From Ruminococcus sp. (GTDB lineage: Bacteria; Bacillota; Clostridia; Lachnospirales; Lachnospiraceae): a DNA stretch of 64,000 nucleotides. The notes beneath the pieces were generated by a model. The model searched no databases. It saw nothing but the letters and a program-made list of their open reading frames with translations, and was not told the DNA's origin. The stretch is from contig JAHHTL010000001.1 of NCBI GenBank assembly GCA_020024635.1, forward strand, positions 32,170 through 96,169, given 5' to 3'. The translations under genes and the position numbers were made by a program. Within the stretch, counting starts at the first letter, position 1. The number at the start of each line of letters is the position of its first letter. Shown here in pieces: positions 10,375 to 18,643 of the stretch.

Positions 10375-11364
10375 CTAGCGTTTTTTTAATTTCATTGCGA
10401 GTCTTATATCGTCTCCAAATAATCGAATCATGGTATAGTTGCTTGTGATTCGAGAGAAAGACCGTTCCGTATACAAATCTGCCAGTGAATCAAGGGAAAG
10501 ATTCGTAGAAATAATGGTGGAACGTTTGGAGAGAAGACGTTCATTAATGCAAGTAAAAAATTGGGACGAAACAAATTTATTCGTATATTCTGTTCCCAGA
10601 TCGTCAATGATCAAAAGATCACAGGTATGAATTAGGTCATAGATATTGTCAGCATTGCCATCGTCTTTTCCAAAAGCTTTATTGGCCAAGGAAGTAAAAA
10701 ATCCAGAAGCGGACATGTATAATACAGAAAATCCTTGATCAATCAATTCTTTTGCAATGCAGTTGGTAAGAAATGTCTTTCCAACACCCACATCGCCAAG
10801 AAGAAATAGATTTTGAAATTCTTTGTCAAAATGAGATACAAAATATTTGGCCGCATTGTAAGCATTTTGAGCAGCTTCTTTTGCAGTGCGCCCAGACTTT
10901 TGATCAACAAAATTGGAAGAATAAAGATCAAGGGAAAAGTGTTCGAAATTCTCCTCTTCTAAAATTCCTTTCAGGTTAGATTGCTCATACAATAGATCAA
11001 TAATCGCTTGTTTAAAACAATGACATTTATCGTTTCCGATGTAACCTGTGTCATGGCAATCCTTACACAGGTAAACAGGATCTAAATAATCGGAGGGAAA
11101 TCCGGCTGATGTTAGTAGTTCTTCTTTGCGAAGGCGGATAGCCGTCAGCTTATTTTTCAGATCAGTAACAGCAGTTTTATCACCTTCCAATAGCCTTTTT
11201 CCATGTTCTAAGGATAGGGATGATACAGAATCATCCAGACTACGATATTCTGGAATGGTTTCGTAAACTTTTTTATAATGGGCTTTTAAAGTGTCGTGAT
11301 TTTTCATCTGCTGTTTTTCATATTCACGCATAATCGCCTGATATTGTGCTGTTTTTAATCCCAC
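10375..11364 (-). CDS. DnaI/DnaC-type helicase loader (AAA+ ATPase)
   Basis: ATPase that by family loads the replicative helicase onto DNA. The 329-residue protein has a helical N-terminal part, a four-Cys zinc motif (Cys100, Cys103, Cys114, Cys116, in CKDCHDTGYIGNDKCHC), a Walker A GDVGVGKT (190-197), a Walker B LLIIDD (250-255) and the loader-type DDLGTEYTNKF. The start is GTG, seven bases after AAGGAG. The stop of the DnaD-like gene lies 14 bases upstream. The pairing with a DnaD protein supports a role in replication initiation or restart. An IstB-like transposon helper is unlikely because no transposase is nearby. Confidence 0.85.
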   Translation of the reverse strand: MGLKTAQYQAIMREYEKQQMKNHDTLKAHYKKVYETIPEYRSLDDSVSSLSLEHGKRLLEGDKTAVTDLKNKLTAIRLRKEELLTSAGFPSDYLDPVYLCKDCHDTGYIGNDKCHCFKQAIIDLLYEQSNLKGILEEENFEHFSLDLYSSNFVDQKSGRTAKEAAQNAYNAAKYFVSHFDKEFQNLFLLGDVGVGKTFLTNCIAKELIDQGFSVLYMSASGFFTSLANKAFGKDDGNADNIYDLIHTCDLLIIDDLGTEYTNKFVSSQFFTCINERLLSKRSTIISTNLSLDSLADLYTERSFSRITSNYTMIRLFGDDIRLAMKLKKR

Positions 11365-11378
11365 AGGTAGACTCCTTT

Positions 11379-12416
11379 CTAATTACGATTTAATAGTTGC
11401 TCTTCCAAAGCATCCATATCATAGGAACGACGTTTAAAATTATTGTGGTTTGTGGTAGATACCTTTGGAACATTAGGAGCAGAAGCGTTTGGTACAGATT
11501 TTTGCTTTTGATAAGCATCATCTAGGGTTTTGATATCTTTTAAGTGGTGTACCTGTCCTGCATGCCATTTGGATAAAATAGAATCGGTATATTCAAAACT
11601 TGGTTGATGGGTAGCGGTAATGGTTCGGTTACAAGCTTCCACAATAATATCAAGTGAAAAGCCCCATTCTTCAGTCCATTTTTCAATAAAAGCAAGCTCA
11701 CTAAAAGCAGGCCCTCTGTTTTTGATCCCAAAAGCTTTTAAAACAGTGTAACAGTTTTTATGATAAAGGGAAGATTGCTTTCGCGCCTGTTCTTTTGTTG
11801 TGATTCCGCTTTCTGCCCAAGATAATGCCACTTTTTGAATGTAATGCATACTTTTATGACCAGCTTCTACGCAAGACTCAATTAAATATTCAATGAGATC
11901 AACGGACATATGAAGATGTTCATAGAAATAAGTAATAGATTCAATATCTGTTAAAGTCAAAGTTTTGTTTAGATATTGTTCAGCAATAAAAAGAACAGAT
12001 TTGAGTTCCTTTTTTGAATCTGAAGAACGAGAAGTGGTAGTTTTTTCCACGGTTTTTTTTGACGGAAGTACCGGATCTTTTGATGGGGGAACAGCCCCTT
12101 TTTTTGTAGAAGCAGATTTCGAAAAGGGAGTTAATTCAATGGCCTTAACGGCATTGGAAGAATCCTTAATAAGCGTTAAAAGTCCTTCAGATTCCCAGTA
12201 TCTGAAGGCTCTTAAGATATCATTTTCTGTGTTGTTCAGGCAATCGGCAATGTTAGAAACCGTCAGATGAAAAGACGTATCATTTTGATGCCGAAGTAGA
12301 AACAGATAAACTTTGACAAATTCCCCATTGGCTTGAATCATATGGTGATCTATAAAATCATTTGTAATCAAAGTGACATCTGCATGAAAAGTGCTGGTAA
12401 TTTTTAAGGTGTTCAT
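11379..12416 (-). CDS. DnaD-like replication initiation protein
   Basis: Probable primosomal protein working with the adjacent helicase loader. The 345-residue product has an N-terminal winged-helix-like segment (about 1-90, NGEFVKVYLFLLRHQ...IADCLNNTENDILRAFRYWE) and a low-complexity Ser/Lys/Pro linker. The C-terminal DnaD-type region has the family signatures FIEKWTEEWGFSLDII and YTDSILSKWH. The start is the ATG at 12416, six bases after GGAG. An in-frame ATG at 12428 has no ribosome binding site. The downstream loader gene starts 14 bases after its stop. Confidence 0.83.
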   Translation of the reverse strand: MNTLKITSTFHADVTLITNDFIDHHMIQANGEFVKVYLFLLRHQNDTSFHLTVSNIADCLNNTENDILRAFRYWESEGLLTLIKDSSNAVKAIELTPFSKSASTKKGAVPPSKDPVLPSKKTVEKTTTSRSSDSKKELKSVLFIAEQYLNKTLTLTDIESITYFYEHLHMSVDLIEYLIESCVEAGHKSMHYIQKVALSWAESGITTKEQARKQSSLYHKNCYTVLKAFGIKNRGPAFSELAFIEKWTEEWGFSLDIIVEACNRTITATHQPSFEYTDSILSKWHAGQVHHLKDIKTLDDAYQKQKSVPNASAPNVPKVSTTNHNNFKRRSYDMDALEEQLLNRN

Positions 12417-12465
12417 AATATTCTCCATAGTAATAAATTAAGCGAATTCCAAACAGAAAACAGGG

Positions 12466-13842
12466 TTATTTTAAAAGATCTTCTCCGATGTTTACGACAT
12501 CTCCAGCTCCCATAGTAATTAAAAGATCACCAGGAGTACAGTGCTCTTTTAGAAATGCTTCGATGGAGGCAAAATCAGGAAGATAGTAGGAATCGGTTCC
12601 TAATTTTTTGATTTCATTGGCAAGGCCTTCCGAAGTCATACCAAGAGTTTCTGTTTCACGAGCTGCAAAAATATCAGCAAGGACAACATGATCTGCATGT
12701 GAAAGTGCCTCAGCGAACTCGTGGAAAAATGCTTTTGTTCGTGTATAAGTATGTGGTTGAAATACGCACCATACGCGTTTATGTGGGTAATGTTTTGCAG
12801 CTTTTAAGGTAGCTTTAATTTCTGTTGGGTGGTGAGCATAATCGTCAATAATGGTAACACCATGGAAATCCCCTTTGTATTCAAAGCGACGATCTGTACC
12901 TGTAAAGGATAACAGCCCACGTTTAATCGTATCCATACGAAGGTCTAGAAGTTCTGAAACAGCAATGGACGCAAGGGCATTGGAAACATTATGTTCTCCA
13001 GTAACAGAAAGTTCAATACGATCAACAAATGTACCATGTCTAAAGAAATCAAAAGATACGAGACCTTTTTCGTTATAAGAAATATTTTGAGCATGATAAT
13101 CTGCATCTGGTGAAGATCCATAAGTGATAACGTTACAAGAAAGATCGGTGCAAATTTCTTTGTAATGATTAATATCAGCGTTAATGATCAAAGTGCCATC
13201 TTCTGGAAGAAGTTCTGCAAACTGATGAAATGAATGGCGGATATCTTCAATATCTTTGAAGAAATCAAGGTGATCTTCTTCAATATTAAGAATGACACTG
13301 ATCTTTGGGAAAAAGGAGAGGAAACTATTGGTGTATTCACAGGCTTCGGTGATAAATGTCTCAGAGTCTCCCACTCGAATATTTCCACCGATGGCTTTTA
13401 GGATTCCACCAACGGAAATGGTAGGATCTAGGTCGCCTTCTAGGAGTACATGAGAAATCATAGAAGTAGTAGTCGTTTTCCCATGGGTACCAGAAACTGC
13501 AATTGCATTGTCATAATTTTTCATGATCTGACCAAGCAACTCTGCACGAGTGAGCATAGGAATTTTTTTTGCAACAGCCTCCATTAATTCTTCGTTTGCC
13601 TTGTTGATGGCAGCAGTATAGATAACACAGTCAATGCCATCGGAAATGTTAGAAGCCTTTTGTCCGTAGAAAATTTGAGCGCCAGATTCTTCCAGATGTT
13701 CGGTAAGGGGTGTCTTTCTTACATCAGAACCAGATATTGTAAAGCCTTCCTTTATAAGAATCTTGGCAAGTCCACTCATACTTATTCCACCTATGCCAAT
13801 AAAGTGAATGTGAATTGGGTGATTAAAATCTATTTTATACAT
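12466..13842 (-). CDS. murC: UDP-N-acetylmuramate-L-alanine ligase
   Basis: Cytosolic Mur ligase that adds L-Ala to UDP-MurNAc. The 458-residue protein has the N-terminal Rossmann motif HFIGIGGISMSGLAKIL (13-29), the ATP loop GTHGKT (118-123), the central DDYAHHPTEI segment, and the C-terminal domain with VFQPHTYTRTKAF. The ATG follows AGGAAGG by about eight bases. It is first in the minus-strand run ending at prs. Linking wall synthesis to replication-initiation genes is unusual to the eye but could be simple co-location. Confidence 0.95.
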   Translation of the reverse strand: MYKIDFNHPIHIHFIGIGGISMSGLAKILIKEGFTISGSDVRKTPLTEHLEESGAQIFYGQKASNISDGIDCVIYTAAINKANEELMEAVAKKIPMLTRAELLGQIMKNYDNAIAVSGTHGKTTTTSMISHVLLEGDLDPTISVGGILKAIGGNIRVGDSETFITEACEYTNSFLSFFPKISVILNIEEDHLDFFKDIEDIRHSFHQFAELLPEDGTLIINADINHYKEICTDLSCNVITYGSSPDADYHAQNISYNEKGLVSFDFFRHGTFVDRIELSVTGEHNVSNALASIAVSELLDLRMDTIKRGLLSFTGTDRRFEYKGDFHGVTIIDDYAHHPTEIKATLKAAKHYPHKRVWCVFQPHTYTRTKAFFHEFAEALSHADHVVLADIFAARETETLGMTSEGLANEIKKLGTDSYYLPDFASIEAFLKEHCTPGDLLITMGAGDVVNIGEDLLK

Positions 13843-13903
13843 AAAATATTCCTTCCTGAAATTTTATTTTGGAAATCAGTCATAAATTCAAGTTCCTTTT
13901 TAT

Positions 13904-13932
13904 ATTATACTATATATGGAAAAAATTTAAAG
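13904..13932 (-). promoter_or_regulatory. Candidate promoter of the murC run
   Basis: On the minus strand: TTTAAA (13927-13932), 17-base spacer, TATAAT (13904-13909). The -35 box is weak. The region is AT-rich, so other placements are possible. Confidence 0.45.
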
Positions 13933-13995
13933 TCATTCTCTTTGTATAATATTAACAAAAAGAATAAAAGTTACATCAAATATTTGTAAAATATG

Positions 13996-14023
13996 TGTAC
14001 AACATAGGAAACTATGTTATAAT
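13996..14023 (+). promoter_or_regulatory. glgC promoter with inverted repeat in the spacer
   Basis: TGTACA (13996-14001), 16-base spacer, TATAAT (14018-14023). The spacer is almost entirely a perfect 7-bp inverted repeat, AACATAG (14001-14007), GAAA, CTATGTT (14012-14018). Its position suggests an operator for an unknown regulator. As RNA it would not be transcribed, so it is not a leader hairpin. Confidence 0.55.
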
Positions 14024-14054
14024 ATTTTTAATCAACTAGGAGTGAGGTGACGAC

Positions 14055-15329
14055 ATGATAAAGAAAGAAATGATTGCCATGTTACTAGCAGGAGGACAAG
14101 GTAGCCGATTGGGGGTTTTGACAGCAAAAGTTGCAAAACCAGCAGTAGCTTTTGGAGGAAAATATCGTATCATCGATTTTCCTTTGAGTAATTGTATTAA
14201 TTCAGGTGTCGATACAGTAGGAGTATTGACACAGTATCAGCCGCTTAGACTTAACACACACATTGGAATAGGAATTCCGTGGGATTTGGATCGTAATGTC
14301 GGAGGAGTAACGATTCTTCCACCATATGAAAAGAGTGCAAGTAGTGAATGGTACACCGGTACAGCCAATGCCATTTACCAGAATCTGGACTACATAGATA
14401 CGTACAACCCAGACTATGTTTTGATTCTGTCCGGGGATCATATTTATAAAATGGATTATCAAATCATGTTGGATTTCCATAAAGCGAATAAAGCCGATGT
14501 TACGATTGCAACGATGCCGGTTCCAATGGAAGAAGCCAGCCGTTTTGGAATTGTAGTTACAGATAGTGATGCTCAAATTCAGAAATTTGAAGAAAAACCA
14601 GAGCATCCAAGCAGTAATCTTGCTTCTATGGGAATTTATATCTTTAGCTGGCCGGTGTTAAAAGACGCATTGATTCGACTATCACATCAGCCAAATTGCG
14701 ATTTTGGAAAGCATGTAATTCCGTATTGTCATGAAAGTGGGAAGCGTTTGTTCGCATATGAATACAGTGGATACTGGAAAGATGTAGGAACCTTAAGTTC
14801 TTATTGGGAAGCGAATATGGAGCTGATTGATATTATTCCCGAATTTAACCTATACGAAGAATTTTGGAAAATATATACTAATAGCTCGAATCTTCCACCG
14901 CAATATATTTCGGAAGATGCAGTGATTGATAAATGTATCATCGGAAATGGCGCAGAAATCAACGGTGAGTTGCATAGTTCTGTACTAGGTGGTGGCGTAA
15001 GCGTTGGAAAAGGTAGTATTATCAAAGATTCCATTCTTATGCGAGATGTGGTAATTGGTGAGAACTGTGTCATTGATAAAGCAATCATCGCAGAGGGAAC
15101 AGTGATTGGTGATGAAGTAACAATTGGAGCAGGAGAGGAGATTCCAAATAAGCAAAAGCCAAATATTTATTCGGGGGGACTGGCAACGATTGGAGAAAAA
15201 TCAAGAATTCCTTCCAGAGTAACGATCGGAAAGAACACTGCAATTAGTGGAGAGACAACGGTTGAAGATTATGTCGCAGGACGATTAGAAAGTGGAGAAA
15301 CATTAATAAAGGCAGGTGAACGTGTATGA
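14055..15329 (+). CDS. glgC: Glucose-1-phosphate adenylyltransferase, catalytic subunit
   Basis: Makes ADP-glucose for glycogen synthesis. The 424-residue protein has the intact nucleotidyltransferase motif LLAGGQGSRLGVLTAKVAKP, followed by IDFPLSN, the LSGDHIYKMDY catalytic Asp region and FEEKP. The C-terminal left-handed beta-helix has hexapeptide repeats (about 290-400). AGGAGTGAGG precedes the ATG. The stop overlaps the glgD start by four bases (ATGA), so the two are translationally coupled. No glgA, glgB or glgP lies in this window. Confidence 0.95.
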   Translation: MIKKEMIAMLLAGGQGSRLGVLTAKVAKPAVAFGGKYRIIDFPLSNCINSGVDTVGVLTQYQPLRLNTHIGIGIPWDLDRNVGGVTILPPYEKSASSEWYTGTANAIYQNLDYIDTYNPDYVLILSGDHIYKMDYQIMLDFHKANKADVTIATMPVPMEEASRFGIVVTDSDAQIQKFEEKPEHPSSNLASMGIYIFSWPVLKDALIRLSHQPNCDFGKHVIPYCHESGKRLFAYEYSGYWKDVGTLSSYWEANMELIDIIPEFNLYEEFWKIYTNSSNLPPQYISEDAVIDKCIIGNGAEINGELHSSVLGGGVSVGKGSIIKDSILMRDVVIGENCVIDKAIIAEGTVIGDEVTIGAGEEIPNKQKPNIYSGGLATIGEKSRIPSRVTIGKNTAISGETTVEDYVAGRLESGETLIKAGERV

Positions 15330-16444
15330 GAGCAGTAGGGATTATTCTTGCAGGGGGAAACAACAGAAAAATGAAGGAACTAACTGCTAGACGTGCCGTG
15401 GCAGCTATGCCGATTGCAGGAAGTTACAGAGCCATTGATTTTGCATTGAGCAATATGACGAATTCGCGTATACAAAAAGTAGCAGTACTGACACAGTATA
15501 ATGCAAGATCATTACACGAACATTTAAATTCCTCAAAATGGTGGGATTTTGGAAGAAAACAAGGCGGAATGTATGTATTTACACCGACCATTACTGCGGA
15601 CAATGATTGCTGGTATCGAGGAACAGCAGACGCAATTTATCAGAATTTGGATTTCTTGAAAAAATGTCATGAACCATATGTGATTATCACATCAGGAGAT
15701 GCGGTGTACAAGCTGGATTATAATAAAGTGCTCGAATATCATATCGCAAAAAAAGCAGATATTACAGTTGTGTGTAAAGAATTAGGAGATGAGGAAGATG
15801 CGACACGTTTTGGTACAGTGCGTATGGACGAGTCTGCAAGGATTTTAGAGTTTGAAGAAAAACCAATGGTAGCCAAGTCGCAAGTGGTTTCTGCAGGTAT
15901 TTATGTTCTTAGAAGAAGACAATTGATTGACATGGTGGAACATTGTGCAGAGGAAGAAAGACATGATTTTGTTACAGATATCTTAATTCGCTATAAAAAT
16001 CTAAAGAAGATATATGGCTATAAGATCAATAATTACTGGAGCAATATTTCAACTGTGGATGCTTACTACAAAACGAATATGGATTTTCTAAAAGCAGAGG
16101 TGCGTAAATATTTCTTTCAAGAGCTTCCGGCAATTTATTCAAAGGTAAGTGATCTTCCACCGGCGAAATACAATCCAGGAGCAGTGGTAAAAAACAGTCT
16201 CATAGGAAGTGGAAGTATTATAAACGGAACTGTGGAAAACTCAGTTGTATTTAAAAAGGTGTTTGTTGGAAATAATTGTGTGATCAAGAATTCTGTCATA
16301 TTAAATGATGTATATCTTGGCGACAATACATACATAGAAAATTGTATCGTTGAAAGTCATGATACGTTAAGAGCAAATACAAAACATGTTGGAGAACATG
16401 GAATCAAAATTGTGGTGGAAAGAAATGAAAGATATCCATTATGA
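15326..16444 (+). CDS. glgD: ADP-glucose pyrophosphorylase regulatory subunit
   Basis: Partner of GlgC in the heteromeric ADP-glucose pyrophosphorylase of Firmicutes. The 372-residue protein keeps the overall fold, with IDFALSN, GTADAIYQNLD, TSGDAVYKLDY and a C-terminal beta-helix. The N-terminal nucleotide loop is degenerate: where GlgC has AGGQGSRLGVLT this reads AGGNNRKMKELT, losing the GxGxRL pattern. That fits the known view of GlgD as poorly catalytic or non-catalytic. It starts inside the glgC stop codon. Confidence 0.92.
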   Translation: MRAVGIILAGGNNRKMKELTARRAVAAMPIAGSYRAIDFALSNMTNSRIQKVAVLTQYNARSLHEHLNSSKWWDFGRKQGGMYVFTPTITADNDCWYRGTADAIYQNLDFLKKCHEPYVIITSGDAVYKLDYNKVLEYHIAKKADITVVCKELGDEEDATRFGTVRMDESARILEFEEKPMVAKSQVVSAGIYVLRRRQLIDMVEHCAEEERHDFVTDILIRYKNLKKIYGYKINNYWSNISTVDAYYKTNMDFLKAEVRKYFFQELPAIYSKVSDLPPAKYNPGAVVKNSLIGSGSIINGTVENSVVFKKVFVGNNCVIKNSVILNDVYLGDNTYIENCIVESHDTLRANTKHVGEHGIKIVVERNERYPL

Positions 16445-16507
16445 CAGAGGTACTTACTTATCAAAAATAAGTGCAAAATATGCGGGCAGAGAAAGGAGAC
16501 TAGACGT

Positions 16508-16789
16508 ATGCAAATTACAGATGTACGAGTAAGAATGGTCGCAAAAGAGGGAAAGTTAAGGGCAGTGGTGTCTATTACGATTGATGAGGAATTTGTTGTT
16601 CACGACATCAAAGTAATAGAAGGCGAGAAAGGATTATTTATCGCAATGCCAAGCAAGAAAGCAATGGATGGAGAATATCGAGATATTGCACATCCAATCA
16701 ATACTGGCACAAGAGAATATATTCAAAATAGAATATTGGAAAAGTATAAAACAGCTTTGGAAGAAGAAACCGAAAAAATTGAAGAGTAA
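16508..16789 (+). CDS. spoVG: Regulatory protein SpoVG
   Basis: Small nucleic-acid-binding regulator, known in Firmicutes for effects on sporulation, septation and envelope genes. The 93-residue product matches the family throughout: MQITDVRVRMVAKEGKLRAV at the start, FVVHDIKVIEG, and GLFIAMPSKK in the middle. AGGAG lies upstream of the ATG. The 63-base gap after glgD shows no clear promoter or terminator, so it may be the third gene of the glgCD transcript. No sigma-H-type promoter was recognised. Confidence 0.95.
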   Translation: MQITDVRVRMVAKEGKLRAVVSITIDEEFVVHDIKVIEGEKGLFIAMPSKKAMDGEYRDIAHPINTGTREYIQNRILEKYKTALEEETEKIEE

Positions 16790-16791
16790 AG

Positions 16792-16827
16792 ATTACGGCC
16801 ACACATTTTTGTGTGGCTGTAATTTTT
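16792..16827. terminator. Terminator after spoVG
   Basis: Thirteen-bp stem (16792-16804 with 16811-16823) with one G-T pair, then five T. The facing minus-strand gene ends at 16826, so the same hairpin may serve both sides, although its minus-strand T run lies in the loop side. Confidence 0.85.
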
Positions 16828-17488
16828 AGGGTAAATCTAAAGAAAAATTTAATGGATTTCCAGAAATAGGGTGATGAAATGCTAAGTTACAGGCAAAGAG
16901 TTGCAACGCAGGAATGGAAGAATGGATTTGCTTAGGCCCATATTTACGATCGCCTAATATAGGACAGCCTGCATGAGACATTTGCACACGAATCTGGTGG
17001 TGGCGGCCAGTTTCTAATGTGATTTCAGCAAGTGTATAGCACGTGTTATCGCCCATAGTAACAGGACCTAATTCTTTATAGAAAAGGATTGATTTTTTGG
17101 CTCCCGGTGTGTGGGGAGAACATACTTTTGAAGTGTTTGTTCTACCGTCTTTTAGAAGGTAATCCGTAAGAGTGCCCTCTTTTTGCGGAAGAGATCCAGT
17201 TAAGATAGCGTGATATACTTTGTGAAAGCCAGACTGATTTAATTGTTGATTTAGTTTTTTTGTGGCAGCAGGTGTTTTTGAAAAAACCAACAGTCCTTCT
17301 ACAGGTTGATCTAAGCGATGGATTACCGAGAGATAAGGCTCTTTTTTTATTGCATTTTTTCGATAGAGATAGTTTTTTAGAATACTTACCATGTCAGGAC
17401 TACCGATTTTAGCAGACTGGGTTGCGATCCCAGAAGGTTTATGACATACAAGAATAAAATCGTCTTCGTATACAATATCAGGATTCAT
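16826..17488 (-). CDS. RluA-family pseudouridine synthase
   Basis: Isomerises specific uridines in rRNA or tRNA; the exact target cannot be read from sequence. The 220-residue protein has VYEDDFILVCHKPSG, the catalytic HRLDQPVEGLLVFSKT (Asp in HRLD), and the C-terminal ETGRHHQIRVQMSHAGCPILGD and DRKYG motifs. There is no N-terminal S4 domain. It is short compared with RluD-type enzymes and closer to the RluA/YlyB-like single-domain forms. The start chosen is the ATG at 17488, eight bases after GGAG. An in-frame ATG at 17530 lacks a ribosome binding site. Confidence 0.9.
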   Translation of the reverse strand: MNPDIVYEDDFILVCHKPSGIATQSAKIGSPDMVSILKNYLYRKNAIKKEPYLSVIHRLDQPVEGLLVFSKTPAATKKLNQQLNQSGFHKVYHAILTGSLPQKEGTLTDYLLKDGRTNTSKVCSPHTPGAKKSILFYKELGPVTMGDNTCYTLAEITLETGRHHQIRVQMSHAGCPILGDRKYGPKQIHSSIPALQLFACNLAFHHPISGNPLNFSLDLP

Positions 17489-17515
17489 AATCTGTACTCC
17501 TTTTGTTTTATAATC

Positions 17516-17544
17516 TTGACTTTTGTTCAAAATCTCATTAAACT
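17516..17544 (+). promoter_or_regulatory. Candidate promoter of the antiporter gene
   Basis: TTGACT (17516-17521), 17-base spacer, TAAACT (17539-17544), about 30 bases before the start codon. Confidence 0.5.
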
Positions 17545-17576
17545 GATTATCGTATAAAAGGAAAGAGAGGTCAAGT

Positions 17577-18554
17577 ATGATAGCATATTTAGTTTTAGTG
17601 ATTGGATTTTTTTTGTTAATTAAGGGGGCAGATTATTTTGTGGACGGAAGTTCCAGTGTAGCCAAGATTTTGAAGGTTCCAGCCATTGTGATTGGACTTA
17701 CAGTAGTAGCTTTTGGAACGTCTCTTCCAGAGGCATCTGTTAGTATCACAGCTGCAATGCAAGGGAAGAATGAATTGGCAGTTAGTAATGTAATTGGATC
17801 CAATATTTTTAATTTATTAGTGGTACTTGGAGCAAGTGCACTTGTAAATCCTATTTGTGTAAAATGGTCTGTTCTAAAGAGAGAATTTCCATTTTCAATT
17901 GGAATTACAGCCGTTCTTCTTTTAAGTCTTGTAGGGCTTCAGGTAGAACGGATTCTGGATCAAGATGCAATTTATTTTCTGTCTAGAAAAGAAGGAATTG
18001 TATTGTTCCTCTTGTTTATTGTATTTGTCGTATCAGCAGTGTTAGACGCACTAAAATCAAGAAAAAGACAAATGGATGAACAAGAACCAGAAGAAGATTA
18101 CAAAATTCTTTCGCCACTAAAAAGCGCCATCTACATTTTGGTGGGAGTTGTAGGAATTATTATTGGTGGAGAATTTGTGGTAGACAGTGCTTCGGCGATT
18201 GCTAGAAGTTTTGGATTAAGTCAGACCTTTATAGGACTTACCATTGTTGCACTTGGAACATCACTTCCAGAATTGGTTACTTCCGTTGTGGCTTCCAAAA
18301 AGGGAGAAAACGATCTTGCCGTTGGAAATGTTGTAGGATCCAATATTTTTAATATTCTTTTAATTCTTGGTACTTCTGCAATGATTTCTCCAATTACCGT
18401 AAATGGGCTTGCAATTCAGGATACGGTCATCCTAATTGTGGCAAGTATTCTTGTATACGTGTGTGCAATTGCAAAAAAAGGAATTTCAAAATTAGAAGGC
18501 GCCATGTTCCTTATGTTTTATGCCGGATTTTTTGCATATATTTTGATGAGATAA
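17577..18554 (+). CDS. Calcium/sodium antiporter (CaCA family, YrbG-like)
   Basis: Inner-membrane cation exchanger. The 325-residue protein is two homologous hydrophobic halves with the paired alpha-repeat motifs: VVAFGTSLPEASVSITAAMQ with NVIGSNIFNLLVVLG (about 45-90), and VALGTSLPELVTSVVASKKG with GNVVGSNIFNILLILG (about 225-270). A charged linker (DALKSRKRQMDEQEPEEDYK) joins the halves. This internal duplication is typical of the family. AAAGAGAGG precedes the ATG. The gene stands alone, with its own promoter. Confidence 0.92.
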   Translation: MIAYLVLVIGFFLLIKGADYFVDGSSSVAKILKVPAIVIGLTVVAFGTSLPEASVSITAAMQGKNELAVSNVIGSNIFNLLVVLGASALVNPICVKWSVLKREFPFSIGITAVLLLSLVGLQVERILDQDAIYFLSRKEGIVLFLLFIVFVVSAVLDALKSRKRQMDEQEPEEDYKILSPLKSAIYILVGVVGIIIGGEFVVDSASAIARSFGLSQTFIGLTIVALGTSLPELVTSVVASKKGENDLAVGNVVGSNIFNILLILGTSAMISPITVNGLAIQDTVILIVASILVYVCAIAKKGISKLEGAMFLMFYAGFFAYILMR

Positions 18555-18564
18555 AAGGGGTTCA

Positions 18565-18593
18565 TTGCTTTTTAGAGTATTATAGCTTATACT
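18565..18593 (+). promoter_or_regulatory. Promoter of the XpaC/TelA pair
   Basis: TTGCTT (18565-18570), 17-base spacer, TATACT (18588-18593). Confidence 0.55.
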
Positions 18594-18643
18594 AAAAAAA
18601 GATATTACAGTGGCAGAATGTGTGGAAAGAGTAGGTGGAAATC

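Noticed and set aside
16445..16507. Sigma-H promoter for spoVG
   Set aside because: No AGGAWWW/GAAT pair with correct spacing was seen in the gap after glgD.
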